Shown here in pieces: positions 9,053 through 17,918 of a stretch of 64,000 nucleotides of DNA. Position 1 is the stretch's first letter, and each line of letters begins with the position of its first letter. The stretch is from Streptomyces sp. Je 1-332. GTDB lineage: Bacteria; Actinomycetota; Actinomycetes; Streptomycetales; Streptomycetaceae. A program made the translations under genes and the position numbers. The stretch lies in assembly GCF_040730185.1 (NCBI RefSeq), contig NZ_CP160402.1:2232001-2296000 (forward strand), in the 5' to 3' direction. Under the pieces are notes generated by a model. It was not told the DNA's origin, searched no databases, and was given only the letters and a program-made list of their open reading frames with translations.

Positions 9053-12000
9053 ATGACCGATCCGTCCCGACGTTCCCTGCTCGGCACCGCCGGGGCCGTC
9101 GGCCTCGGTGCCGCCGTCAGCGGGGTGGCGGTTCCGTCCCACGCCGCCGAGAGGCCCGTCCAGGGCCCCGCCCTCGCCCTCGATACGGATTCCGCGCGCT
9201 CAGCACTCAACAGACTCCTGCCGCATCACGCGGAACAGTTCCGTCTCAGACTCGTCCCCGCGAAGGGCGGCGCGGACCGTTTCCGGGTTTCGGGCACGAC
9301 GGGGCGCGTCGATGTGTCCGGTACGACGCCCGCGGTGCTGCTCACCGGGGTCCACTGGTATCTGAAGTACGTCTGCGGGGCCCATATCGCCTGGAACGGC
9401 AGCCAGTTGGATCTGCCGCGCAGGCTGCCCGCGCCCTCGCGCCCGCTGGAGCGGTCCACATCGCTTCCGCACCGGTTCGCCCTGAACGACACGAACGACG
9501 GGTACACCGCGCCGTACGCCGACTGGGCGTACTGGGAGCGGATGATCGACGTACTCGCCCTGCACGGCTGCAACGAGGTCCTGGTGATCGCGGGGGCGGA
9601 GGCCGTCTACCACCGGGTACTCCAGGACTTCGGCTACAGCGACGCCGAGGCGCGCGCGTGGCTGCCGGCCCCCTCGCACCAGGCGTGGTGGCTGCTGCAG
9701 AACCTGTCCGGTTACGGGGGCCCACTGTCCCCCGAAGTCATCGCGGACCGGGCGGACTTGGGTCGCAAAATCGTGGGACAACTGCGTTCGCTGGGGATGG
9801 CGCCGGTGCTGCCCGGCTACTACGGGCACGTGCCCGACGGGTTCGTGGCACGCAACGGCGGGGACGCGCGGGTGGTGCCGCAGGGCACCTGGCACGGGTT
9901 CAAGCGGCCCGACTGGCTCGACCCGAGGACCGCGTCCTTCGCGAAGGTCGCCGCTTCCTTCTACCGGCACCAGGAGCAGCTCTTCGGGGCGGCCGACCAC
10001 TTCAAGATGGACCTGCTGCACGAGGGCGGTACCGCGGGGGACGTCCCGGTGCCGGACGCGGCGCGCGGTGTCGAGACGGCCCTGCGCACGGCGCGGCCGG
10101 GCGCGACCTGGGTGATCCTCGGCTGGCAGGAGAATCCGCTGCCCGAGCTGCTCGACGCGATCGACCGGCGGCGGATGCTGATCGTGGACGGGGTCTCCGA
10201 CCGGTACGCGAGCGTCACCGACCGCGAGAAGGACTGGGGCGGCACGCCCTACGCGTTCGGGACCATCCCGAACTTCGGGGGCCGCACGACGATCGGCGCC
10301 CGCGCGCACATCTGGAACGAGAAGTTCTTCGCGTGGCGGGACAAGGGCGGCAGCGCGCTTTCGGGCACGGCCTTCATGCCGGAGGCGACGGACCGGGACC
10401 CGGCCGCGTTCGAGCTCTTCTCCGAACTCGCCTGGTCCAGCTCGAAGTTGGACCTGAAGTCGTGGTTCGACGGGTACGCGGGCTTCCGCTACGGCGGCCG
10501 CGACTCCGACGCGCGCGGGGCGTGGCGGGCGTTGCACGACACCGCATATCGGCACACCGCCATCGAGCGCAGTGACCCGCACGACTCACTCTTCGCGGCC
10601 CGCCCCGACCTGGCTGCGAACCGCGCCGCCGAGTACGCGCCGAGCGCCCTGACGTACGACCCGGGCCGCTTCGACGCGGCGTTCGCTGGGCTGCTCGGGG
10701 TGCGGGGGGCGCTGCGGGGCAGCGCCGCGTACCGGTACGACCTGGTGGACGTGGCCCGGCAGGCGCTCGCGCACCGGAGCCGGCAGTTGCTGCCGCAGCT
10801 TCGGGCGGCGTACGGGCGCCGGGACGCGGACACGTTCCGCGCGCTGTCGACGCTGTGGCTGCGGCTGATGCGGCTCTCGGACGAGGTGACCGGCACCAAC
10901 TCCGCGTTCCTGCTGGGCCCTTGGGTGGCGTCGGCGCGGCGGATGGGCACGAGTGAGGCCGAACGGGCGGAGTTCGAGCGGACCGCGAAGGTGCTGATCA
11001 CGGTATGGGGCGACCGGGCGACGTCCGACGCCGGGAAGCTGCACGAGTACGGGAACCGCGAATGGGCGGGCCTGATGGCCGACTTCTACGTCCCCCGCTG
11101 GCAGAAGTGGCTCGACGAGCTGGCCGACGCGTTGGCCGCGGGGCGTGAGCCGCGGGCGGTGGACTGGTTCGCGGTGGAGGAGCCGTGGACCCGGGAGCGC
11201 AAGGACTACCCCCTGCGGGGAACCGGCGACCCGTACCGCACGGCTGCACGGGTACGTGACGTGCTGGCCCGAGCTCCCTACCAGGGGTCCCTGGAGGTCG
11301 TCGCCGACCCGCAGTCGCTGCCGCCCGGCGGTCACGCACGTCTGGAGGCGGCCTTCCGCAACGTCAACGGCCTGCGGGCCACGGGCCGCGTCGACTTCCG
11401 GCTGACGGGGCTCGACGCGGAGCCTTCCGGCCCTGTGTCACTGCCCCGCGTCGCCCCCGCGGGCACGGGAAAGGTGGCGTGGCGCGTGAACGCACCGGGA
11501 ACGCCGCTGGACCGTCCGTTGCGGCCGCTTCCGTACGAGATCACTGTGCGGTACGGCCCTGCGGGCGAGCGGAGGATCGAGGCCGTGCACGAGGGGGAGC
11601 TGTTCGAGGCGGGCCCGGTGGGGCCGGGCTGGCACCGCTACACCAACAACGCGGCGGTCTTCGGTGAGTTGGACGACCGCTACGCGATCAACGGAGCGGG
11701 CGCGGACCTGTGGAAGGGCACGACGGAGTTCGGCACGCTGTACCGGCAGGGCGCGCTGCGGGACGGGGTCACGGTGACGGTCAGGGTGGATTCCCAGGCG
11801 GTGACGGGCCCTTGGGCGAGGGCGGGCCTCATCGCACGCAACGCGCTGGGGGCCCCCGGCTCCCCCGGCTTCGCCAACTTGGCGATCACGCCCTCGAACG
11901 GGGTGGTCCTCTCCTACGACACGAACGGCGACGGAACCCTGGACACGTACAAGCGCGTCACGGCGATCAAGGCACCGGTGCTGCTGCGCCTGACACGGCA

Positions 12001-12178
12001 GGACGAAACGCTCACGGGTTCCTTCTCGACGGACGCCGGGGCCAGTTGGCAGGTGGTGGCGAGTGTGCCGGTGGCGGGGGTCGCGGCGGCGCAGGACGTG
12101 GGGATGTTCATGAGCGCGACCAATGGGGGGGACGGGGAGCGGGGGACGGTGGAGTTCAGTGGGTGGGGGGTGTCTTGA
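9053..12178 (+). CDS. Alpha-N-acetylglucosaminidase, GH89 family, secreted
   Basis: A 1041-aa extracellular glycoside hydrolase. ATG 9053 follows CCCAGGGGG and begins a twin-arginine signal (SRRSLLGTAGAVGLGAAVSG). Next come an N-terminal GH89 domain (VHWYLKYVCGAHIAWNGSQL), the catalytic barrel (WAYWERMIDVLALHGCNEVL, MDLLHEGGTAGD, GWQENPLPELLD) and the helical C-terminal GH89 domain. The last 200 residues look like a separate beta-rich module (VDSQAVTGPWARAGLIARN, DTNGDGTLDTYKR, SFSTDAGASW) of the DUF1349/lectin-like kind, probably for carbohydrate binding. GH89 enzymes remove alpha-linked GlcNAc, for example from mucin or heparan-type glycans. Monocistronic. Confidence 0.92.
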   Translation: MTDPSRRSLLGTAGAVGLGAAVSGVAVPSHAAERPVQGPALALDTDSARSALNRLLPHHAEQFRLRLVPAKGGADRFRVSGTTGRVDVSGTTPAVLLTGVHWYLKYVCGAHIAWNGSQLDLPRRLPAPSRPLERSTSLPHRFALNDTNDGYTAPYADWAYWERMIDVLALHGCNEVLVIAGAEAVYHRVLQDFGYSDAEARAWLPAPSHQAWWLLQNLSGYGGPLSPEVIADRADLGRKIVGQLRSLGMAPVLPGYYGHVPDGFVARNGGDARVVPQGTWHGFKRPDWLDPRTASFAKVAASFYRHQEQLFGAADHFKMDLLHEGGTAGDVPVPDAARGVETALRTARPGATWVILGWQENPLPELLDAIDRRRMLIVDGVSDRYASVTDREKDWGGTPYAFGTIPNFGGRTTIGARAHIWNEKFFAWRDKGGSALSGTAFMPEATDRDPAAFELFSELAWSSSKLDLKSWFDGYAGFRYGGRDSDARGAWRALHDTAYRHTAIERSDPHDSLFAARPDLAANRAAEYAPSALTYDPGRFDAAFAGLLGVRGALRGSAAYRYDLVDVARQALAHRSRQLLPQLRAAYGRRDADTFRALSTLWLRLMRLSDEVTGTNSAFLLGPWVASARRMGTSEAERAEFERTAKVLITVWGDRATSDAGKLHEYGNREWAGLMADFYVPRWQKWLDELADALAAGREPRAVDWFAVEEPWTRERKDYPLRGTGDPYRTAARVRDVLARAPYQGSLEVVADPQSLPPGGHARLEAAFRNVNGLRATGRVDFRLTGLDAEPSGPVSLPRVAPAGTGKVAWRVNAPGTPLDRPLRPLPYEITVRYGPAGERRIEAVHEGELFEAGPVGPGWHRYTNNAAVFGELDDRYAINGAGADLWKGTTEFGTLYRQGALRDGVTVTVRVDSQAVTGPWARAGLIARNALGAPGSPGFANLAITPSNGVVLSYDTNGDGTLDTYKRVTAIKAPVLLRLTRQDETLTGSFSTDAGASWQVVASVPVAGVAAAQDVGMFMSATNGGDGERGTVEFSGWGVS

Positions 12179-12281
12179 GGGGGCTCTGCGGGGCTGGGGC
12201 GGGTTCCCTGCAGGGCTGAGGGTTTCCCTGCAGGGATGGGGCAGGTTGGCACGTGGACCTGGACGCGGAGACTTGACCTCA

Positions 12282-12917
12282 TCACACGGTCGACTTCCGC
12301 ACTGGTGGCTTCCTCGTGCTGAACGAGGTTTTCCTACGCCAGGGTGTTGCTGCGATCGCCGTCACCCCAACCGCCAGAGCAATGGCGGCAACAGCCCAAC
12401 TGAAAAGATCTGTTGCTGGGCTGGCCGTCCAGTCCCACCAGTTGCCGGGGTACCACACAAGAAAGAGGACCGAAGTCAGGGGGATGGCCCAACTGAGTTG
12501 CTGCCCCAACAGCCTGACGGACAACAGAGCGAGGCCCAGCCAGATCAAGACGGAACGAACGAACACGGCCCCGGACTCCGGCCCGTCGGCAAGAGCCTCA
12601 GTCCCGAAGGAGAAAGCGCAAACCGTCAATGTCAGAGCAGTGCAGTACACGATGCGAAACCGGTGCATCGTGGACGCACCCATGGCGTCGTGTGCCGCCA
12701 TGGCTCCGTCGAGAGCGGCGGAGAGGAAGACAGCTGTCAGCAGCGGAAGCTCCTGCCGGTAAGGCACGCCGGTGGAGACTCCTCCGCTACCGATGGAGGG
12801 GAGCGCGATGTTGGTGCCACCGAAGAGGGCCGACAGAAGGGCGACAACTGCCGTTCCGACAAGGACTGTTCCGCCCCGGTGGACCTTGGCGTAGCGGAGC
12901 AGGTCAGGGCCAGTCAT
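12282..12917 (-). CDS. ABC-transporter-associated integral membrane protein
   Basis: A 211-aa hydrophobic protein with five or six TM helices (TVLVGTAVVALLSALFGG, LPLLTAVFLSAALDGAM, YCTALTLTVCAFSFG, VLIWLGLALLSVRLLG, AVAAIALAVGVTAIAA). It resembles the compact permease of an ABC-2 type exporter. ATG 12917 overlaps the preceding gene by 14 bp, so the two are translationally coupled, and together with the upstream ATPase they form one operon. The substrate is unknown. The Arg/Lys-rich C-terminus is probably cytoplasmic. Confidence 0.75.
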   Translation of the reverse strand: MTGPDLLRYAKVHRGGTVLVGTAVVALLSALFGGTNIALPSIGSGGVSTGVPYRQELPLLTAVFLSAALDGAMAAHDAMGASTMHRFRIVYCTALTLTVCAFSFGTEALADGPESGAVFVRSVLIWLGLALLSVRLLGQQLSWAIPLTSVLFLVWYPGNWWDWTASPATDLFSWAVAAIALAVGVTAIAATPWRRKTSFSTRKPPVRKSTV

Positions 12918-14217
12918 CAGGCTTGCACCAAGAGCTTTCACGAAGAAGGTGGCTATGCTCCTGAGTGACCCAGGCCTGCTGCTCAGCCGAGGGCAACCGT
13001 GAAGCCTTGGTTGCTTCGCGCTGGGCGTTGCCAACCCCTTCTACGTGCAGGCCCTCGTCGGCGACAGCGGGGTCTTGGCCCACGGCCCGGTATTCGAGCC
13101 ATAGGTGGATGTTGTCCATAGCCTGCCACGCCCGGCGCTCCCTTGGAGGGGGGCTGCAACTGCCGAACGATTCAGTGAACACCTGGTCGGCCATGGCAAT
13201 CGCGGCCGTACGTACGTGCCCTTCAGCGATGTCGAACCCTCGGTCTCCCAGATCGGTTCGCTGCAGTCCGAACTCGTGGAACTCCTTGGGCGCCTTGATC
13301 CGGGTGTCAGTGGTCCGAGTGAGCTGATCAAGGCGCTGGGCCATGCGCGTCAGTTCCGGCAGGTACTTTCTGTGCTCGGGCCAGACGCACACTCGAGGAG
13401 CGTTCTCGTCGGACCGGTCACACAGCGGAGTAATCGCCGAAGCCGGCCGCTCCACTTTCAGTTCACCGGCGGCAGGAGCTGCAGCCAACGCGGTGAGGGA
13501 AAGGACTACCGACCCGACGGCGACTGCACGTACGTGTCGTGGCATTTCCCGACGCGGCATCTGGCGCTCGGCTCTTTTTCGGCTCAGTGGCGGTGCTGTC
13601 ACCGCCAGCGTTGCAAGGGCGAGTGCGCACAGCAGGCGAACAGCGACCGGCAGCGGGCGCAGATAGGTGTCCGGGGGGCCTGCGAGGACATTGAACTTGA
13701 AAGGCAGGGACAGCATGCTGATGAAACAGCCCAGTGCGCACACGATGGGTGTGAATGCGGGCGAAGGCCACCAGCGGCCGGCCAGATGTCCCACGGACGC
13801 GAAGATGATCAGCGTCGAGGCGCCGAGCACCAGGTAGGACGGCCACAAGAAGCCTGGTCCGGCGTCGCCCAGCGAGACGGCTGCGGCAGTGAGGCACCCG
13901 GTCGCGTACGCGAGGAATCCGAGCGTGAGGGTGGCGGAGAGCCTGGCGGCCTCGATCCGCCAGCCCGGCCGGGCGGCCCCGAGAAGGAACTCGGGCATCC
14001 CCGCTCGGGAGGACCGTCCGGCCTGCCAGGCGGAGACACCGGCGAGAACAGGCCCCAGGAAGAGTGTGACGATCTGTGCCGCCACGCTGGCCTCGGGCCA
14101 CACGCCGATCCAGTACCGGGACCGCCCGAAGAGCACCAGCAGGTCCACGGCGATCAGCACGGGCACGGCGATGAGCAGGGGGGAGCGTCGCAATTCGATG
14201 CGGTAGGCGTTCAGCAT
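12904..14217 (-). CDS. ABC-transporter membrane protein with large C-terminal extracytoplasmic domain
   Basis: A 437-aa protein: about six TM helices in residues 15-235 (LLIAVPVLIAVDLLVLFG, IVTLFLGPVLAGVSAW, LTLGFLAYATGCLTAAAV, LVLGASTLIIFASVGHLAG and others) and a last hydrophobic segment VGSVVLSLTALAAAPAAG near 235-250 followed by about 185 mostly soluble residues. That tail has an acidic/Arg-rich helical pattern and conserved-looking Cys (PLCDRSDENAPRVCVWPEH). Ordinary ABC-2 permeases lack such a domain; it may bind the cargo or the cell wall. It overlaps the ATPase gene by 7 bp and the smaller permease gene by 14 bp. Function inferred from the operon only. Confidence 0.75.
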   Translation of the reverse strand: MLNAYRIELRRSPLLIAVPVLIAVDLLVLFGRSRYWIGVWPEASVAAQIVTLFLGPVLAGVSAWQAGRSSRAGMPEFLLGAARPGWRIEAARLSATLTLGFLAYATGCLTAAAVSLGDAGPGFLWPSYLVLGASTLIIFASVGHLAGRWWPSPAFTPIVCALGCFISMLSLPFKFNVLAGPPDTYLRPLPVAVRLLCALALATLAVTAPPLSRKRAERQMPRREMPRHVRAVAVGSVVLSLTALAAAPAAGELKVERPASAITPLCDRSDENAPRVCVWPEHRKYLPELTRMAQRLDQLTRTTDTRIKAPKEFHEFGLQRTDLGDRGFDIAEGHVRTAAIAMADQVFTESFGSCSPPPRERRAWQAMDNIHLWLEYRAVGQDPAVADEGLHVEGVGNAQREATKASRLPSAEQQAWVTQEHSHLLRESSWCKPDDWP

Positions 14218-14987
14218 GCGGCCCCCTCGGCCGACCCGCGGGTTCCTAGAACAGTCATGTAGCCGCGCTCCAGAGGGCTGTCACCTGGAACTGTCGGTGT
14301 GGCGCGGTCTGCCAGTTGCTGGGGTGTTCCGCTGTGTACCACCTGGCCCTCGCTCAGCACGAGCACGGTGTCACAGGCAGCGCCCACGTCCTCGACGAGG
14401 TGCGTGCTGAGCACAATGGCAGCCCCCGCATGGGCGAGGGAGCGAATGAGCTGACGAAAGTCGAGGCGCTGCGCGGGGTCGAGTCCGACGGTGGGCTCGT
14501 CGAGGAGGAGCAGGGAAGGGGAACCGACGATGGCTGCGGCGATCCCGGCACGACGAAGCATGCCGCCGGAAAGTGTCTTCATGCGGTCGCGGGCCCGGTC
14601 GGTCAGATCGACGGCAGCCAGCGCCTCCCTGGTTGCCGACTCGGCTTTCCTGGAGGGGACTTCACGCAGCCACGCAGAGTAGCGGACGAAATCGGTGATG
14701 GAGAAGGCCGGGTAGAAGCCGAAGTCCTGCGGGAGGTAACCGATGCGACGACGCACTTGCCGGGCTGTTCGTTCGGTGGTGATGGGCTCGCCGAACAGCT
14801 CCAGTTCCCCGCTCTGCGGCGGCGCGATGGTCGCGAGAGTACGGAACAGCGTCGTTTTTCCTGCTCCGTTGGGGCCCAGCAATCCGGTGACACCTGGCTG
14901 GATGGACAGGTCGAGATCCTCGATGATGCGTCGGCCGCGGTAGCCCTGCGTGAGGGCCGTCAATCGGGCGACGGGACAAGTCGTCAT
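14211..14987 (-). CDS. ABC transporter ATP-binding protein
   Basis: A 258-aa ATPase with Walker A GPNGAGKT (residues 38-45), Q-loop YLPQDFG, signature LSGGM (139-143), Walker B LLLLDEPTVGLDP and switch His in LSTHLVED. The D-loop and fold match the ABC-2 exporter group (BcrA/NatA/Ccm-like). It powers the two membrane proteins encoded downstream. ATG 14987 starts the conserved domain; an in-frame extension upstream would run through a strong hairpin and is unlikely. First gene of the transporter proper; the region in front holds the hairpin and two tiny ORFs. Confidence 0.93.
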   Translation of the reverse strand: MTTCPVARLTALTQGYRGRRIIEDLDLSIQPGVTGLLGPNGAGKTTLFRTLATIAPPQSGELELFGEPITTERTARQVRRRIGYLPQDFGFYPAFSITDFVRYSAWLREVPSRKAESATREALAAVDLTDRARDRMKTLSGGMLRRAGIAAAIVGSPSLLLLDEPTVGLDPAQRLDFRQLIRSLAHAGAAIVLSTHLVEDVGAACDTVLVLSEGQVVHSGTPQQLADRATPTVPGDSPLERGYMTVLGTRGSAEGAAC

Positions 14988-15009
14988 TGATGGGATTCCC
15001 AAAATGCGG

Positions 15010-15038
15010 GGTGGGCCCGCCATAGCGGCGGGCCCACC
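15010..15038 (-). terminator. Hairpin between small peptide ORF and ABC operon (attenuator or terminator)
   Basis: GGTGGGCCCGCC and GGCGGGCCCACC form a perfect 12-bp stem with a 5-nt loop. On the minus strand it is followed by a short T run (CATTTT). It lies 15 nt after the TAG at 15053-15055 and 23 nt before the ATPase start, so part of the transcripts would stop here after the small ORF. Confidence 0.7.
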
Positions 15039-15052
15039 GTAGCGCTGGTGAA

Positions 15053-15176
15053 CTACTTGTGTACGTCCGTGTTGTTGAGCTTGATCGTGCACTCGTGGTG
15101 TCGTACGTGCAAGAGCCCCCACTACCGCGCCCTTCGCCGCCTTTCTGCCCATTATTCTGGATACGAAAGAATTCAT
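15053..15176 (-). pseudogene. Small peptide gene, about 40 aa, apparently shifted by one base
   Basis: ATG at 15176 has a good ribosome site (AGAAGGGA, 5 nt spacing) and begins MNSFVSRIMGRKAAKGAVVG. That frame then runs without a stop through the hairpin into the ATPase. The +1 frame instead ends with HHECTIKLNNTDVHK and a TAG placed just before the hairpin. The span from ATG to TAG is 124 nt, one more than a multiple of three, and a run of five G (minus strand; 15116-15120) lies at the junction. Removing one G gives a continuous 40-residue basic peptide with one Cys. It is therefore a frameshifted gene, a sequencing indel, or a programmed shift. No family recognised. Confidence 0.45.
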
Positions 15177-15229
15177 GTCATTCCCTTCTGAGGACAGTTG
15201 TTGAAGGGAGGCGTCGCGCCAGGCCACCG

Positions 15230-15319
15230 TCATGTACGCAGTGCCGGTGGAGTCCAGCGGGCGACGACTTCGCACACGGGCTGGATGATCGGACCGTAGA
15301 AGGTGACGACGGGCCACAT
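15230..15319 (-). CDS. Candidate 29-aa hydrophobic peptide ORF
   Basis: ATG 15319 opens a 29-codon frame: MWPVVTFYGPIIQPV followed by CEVVARWTPPALRT. Its TGA overlaps the ATG of the next frame (ATGA at 15230-15233), a common sign of coupled genes in operons. Third positions are G/C rich. The peptide is hydrophobic with three Pro, two Trp and one Cys. A GTG 12 codons upstream is an alternative start; neither has a convincing ribosome site. It could be the first peptide of a small-peptide/ABC exporter operon or a chance ORF. Confidence 0.3.
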   Translation of the reverse strand: MWPVVTFYGPIIQPVCEVVARWTPPALRT

Positions 15320-15433
15320 GGGCTCGCGCTGGTGCCAGGTGCCCTCGCGTCCCACCTTCCGCGCTACCAGCGGTCGATGGGCAACTATGCTCGACAGCTC
15401 ACAGAGAGGTGACCATCCGACGATTCGCTCGTT

Positions 15434-17350
15434 TTGCTGAACGTGTCGTCGAATGTGAAGTCCCCCTCCTCGCCCCGTGAACTCTCCGGCGTCGTCGATG
15501 TCGAGCAGGCCGAAGCCGCCCTCGTCGAGCACTACCCGCGCCTGGTACGACTCGCCTACCTGGTCCTTCCGCCCAGCCTCGGGCGCAACCGGCGGGTCCT
15601 GACCGCTCACGCCCTGACCCAGCGCGCGCTGCCCCGCAGCCGCAGGTCGGGCGACGCGGAGGTCATCCCGGAGCAGCGTTCGGGCGACGGGCGGGGCGGC
15701 GACCCCGGGTACGCGTACGTACGGCTGCGTGTCGTCGGTACCGCCCTCGACGCGGGGCTTCCGCTCAAGCGCAAGGCCTGGCCCAAGCGCGCCCAGCTGC
15801 CGCCGCTGCTGCCGCAGGTCTGGGGGCTGAGGCTCTTCCCGCGGTCGGGCGGTGCCGACGAACTCGCCCTGGACCAGCGGCTGTCGGCGCTCTCGGGCGC
15901 CGCCCGCGCCGCGTACGTGCTGCGCGGTCTTGAGCGCCTCACGGACGGTGACGTCACCAAGGTGCTCGCCGCCGCCGGTGTCGGGGAGCCGGCGGACGCG
16001 CTCGCCGAGGCCGACGGCGTCGACGCGGCGTACGAACTGCTCAGGTCGCCGGAGTTCGACCCCTGTTCGCTCCAGGCTCGGCCCACCGATCTCATGCGCC
16101 GCAGGCAGCACATGAAGGCCGCCGGCGTCGCGCTCGCCGCCGCCCTGGTGTGCGGGGCGCTGCTCGGCCTGCCGGGCGACGGGTGGGGGCCCGACGGTGC
16201 CGCCGCGCCCTCCTATGCGCAGAACCCCGCGGGGCAGGCCGCCCTCGATCCCGGGCAGGTGACGAAGGTCGCGGGCGGTGCGTGGAAGAAGTCCGCCCGC
16301 GCGGACTTCTCCGTGTGGCCCGCCAGGGGCGCGCTCGTCGACGACGACGCCCTGCTGCGGCGCGCCCTGGCCGTCTGGGCGCGGCCCGGCGAGTCGGTGC
16401 AGGTCTCCGCCACCCCGGGCACGGCGGCAGGGGCGCCTCCCGGCCCCGCGCAGTTGCTCTTCGCGGGCAAGGTCGACGCGGCCCGCGTCGTGCTGCTGTA
16501 CGACGGACTGCGCATCGTGCGGTACGCCGAGCCCAAGGAGGGCACCAGCGCCGCCGCGCTCGACTTCGCCCGCGTGGACGGCGCCACCAGCGCCGAGGCC
16601 GGAGCCCTGGTGGTGAACCGCGTCGACGGCAACGTCCGTTATCTGACCGCGCCTTGGGTGGGCGGTGTCGCCGTACGCGATCTGCTGAAGCCCGAAGCGA
16701 ACGCCGACACCCTGAAGCGGGACGGCGACGGTGTCACCGAGCCGCTGGCGAGCCCGGCGCAGGCCCGCGCGTGCACCTCGTGGAACGTCCTCCAGCTGCG
16801 GGACGACAGCGGGGTGAACCGTCTCTCCACCGACCTCGGCGAACTCGTCCCCGCCCACCTCACCGCGGGCCGCCCGCAGGCCCCGCGCGAGGCCACGGCC
16901 GCGAACTGGTCGTCGGCAGCCTGCTCGCTCGCGGCGGCGCGCTCGAACGGCGTGCGGTCGGTGAACTCCTGGCAGTACGCGCGCCAGGCGCTGCCCGAGG
17001 CGAACGGCCCGGCCGCCTGGCTCTGCACCCGGGCCGACACATGGCGGGGCGACGGCGGCCTGGCCCTCGCACAGTTCCAGGCCGCGGGTTCGGCGGCCGT
17101 GGCGGCGAAGGCACAGGACTCCGCGGCGTGCGGGCCGCGCGAGCCCTCGGTGCTCGCGGGGGTGCGGTGGAAGTCCCGGGGTGGGAACTGGTACCTGCTG
17201 GGAGGCGCCAGCAAGGACGTCGTCTCGCTCCGGGCCTCCGGCGGGTCCCAGACCCCCGGCAACACCGTGGCCGCACCCGTGCAGCGGGGCGCTCGCGCCG
17301 GGCTCACCGGGCGGCTCGCGGACGGCTCGAAGGTGTCGACCCTGCGTTGA
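15434..17350 (+). CDS. Streptomyces membrane protein, bitopic, function unknown
   Basis: A 638-aa protein. Residues 1-220 are cytoplasmic and resemble a degenerate sigma-factor-like helical region (EQAEAALVEHYPRLVRLAYL, LSALSGAARAAYVLRGLERL). A single TM helix (MKAAGVALAAALVCGALLG, near 226-244) leads to about 390 extracytoplasmic residues with repeated Trp/Gly-rich segments (VSATPGTAAG, VRYLTAPWVGGVAVRD) and paired Cys (ARACTSWN, SAACSLA, WLCTRAD, DSAACGPRE). The layout, sigma-like cytoplasmic part plus an external sensor, recalls membrane regulators, but I know no function. TTG 15434 is uncertain; GTG at 15443 or 15452 is possible. Confidence 0.75.
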   Translation: MLNVSSNVKSPSSPRELSGVVDVEQAEAALVEHYPRLVRLAYLVLPPSLGRNRRVLTAHALTQRALPRSRRSGDAEVIPEQRSGDGRGGDPGYAYVRLRVVGTALDAGLPLKRKAWPKRAQLPPLLPQVWGLRLFPRSGGADELALDQRLSALSGAARAAYVLRGLERLTDGDVTKVLAAAGVGEPADALAEADGVDAAYELLRSPEFDPCSLQARPTDLMRRRQHMKAAGVALAAALVCGALLGLPGDGWGPDGAAAPSYAQNPAGQAALDPGQVTKVAGGAWKKSARADFSVWPARGALVDDDALLRRALAVWARPGESVQVSATPGTAAGAPPGPAQLLFAGKVDAARVVLLYDGLRIVRYAEPKEGTSAAALDFARVDGATSAEAGALVVNRVDGNVRYLTAPWVGGVAVRDLLKPEANADTLKRDGDGVTEPLASPAQARACTSWNVLQLRDDSGVNRLSTDLGELVPAHLTAGRPQAPREATAANWSSAACSLAAARSNGVRSVNSWQYARQALPEANGPAAWLCTRADTWRGDGGLALAQFQAAGSAAVAAKAQDSAACGPREPSVLAGVRWKSRGGNWYLLGGASKDVVSLRASGGSQTPGNTVAAPVQRGARAGLTGRLADGSKVSTLR

Positions 17351-17399
17351 CCCTCAGGCGGCGATGCGGTGAGCCTGAGGCCACCCCACGCTGAACCCC

Positions 17400-17918
17400 T
17401 CAGGCGTCGGACGGGCGCAGCTCCCGCAGATCCTTCTCCAGGAGCGTCACGCCGTACGTGCTCCCGTCCGCCGCCACCTTCCCCGGCAACTCCCCCACGA
17501 CCGTGTAACCCGCCGCCTCGTAGTACTCCCGCAGGCGCGGGTTGGTCGACACGCAGTCGAGACGGCAGCGTCCACGGCCCGCCTCCGCGATGCGCCGCTC
17601 CGCGCGGGCCAGCATCGCGCGGCCCGTTCCGGCGGGGGCGCCGCGCCGCGTCATCAGGCGGTGCACATAGCCCGCGACGGGCGGCTGTTCGCCCCAGGCG
17701 GGCTCGTCCGCCCACCACACCTCGTACGCCCCGGCGACCGTCTCGCCGTCGTACGCGAGCCAGACCTCGTCCGACGCGATCCGCCCGCGGAAGTGCTCCG
17801 TGCCCTTCTCGCCCGGCTTCCACTGGTCGATCCCCCGGCCCTGCATCCAGTGCGCGGCAGCGTCGTAGAGCGCGACGAGGGTGGGGATGTCCTCTTCGCC
17901 GGCGAGGCGGTGGGTCAA
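17400..17918 (-). CDS. GNAT-family N-acetyltransferase
   Basis: A 172-aa GNAT protein: LAGEEDIPTLVALYDAAAHWM at the start, central strand VWLAYDGETVAGAYEVWW, and the acetyl-CoA loop in VHRLMTRRGAPAGTGRAMLARAE (RxxxGxG/A variant), ending with YYEAAGYTVVGE. Such enzymes transfer an acetyl group to an amine; the substrate is unknown. TTG 17918 overlaps the stop of the upstream TetR gene by 4 nt (TTGA), so the two genes are co-translated. Confidence 0.85.
   Translation of the reverse strand: MTHRLAGEEDIPTLVALYDAAAHWMQGRGIDQWKPGEKGTEHFRGRIASDEVWLAYDGETVAGAYEVWWADEPAWGEQPPVAGYVHRLMTRRGAPAGTGRAMLARAERRIAEAGRGRCRLDCVSTNPRLREYYEAAGYTVVGELPGKVAADGSTYGVTLLEKDLRELRPSDA

Noticed and set aside
12190..12250. 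TTCCCTGCAGGG twice after the GH89 gene
   Set aside because: Short GC-rich direct repeat without further structure; too weak to interpret.
14988..15317. N-terminal extension of the ABC ATPase
   Set aside because: It would read through a perfect hairpin and join a peptide whose natural stop is in another frame.
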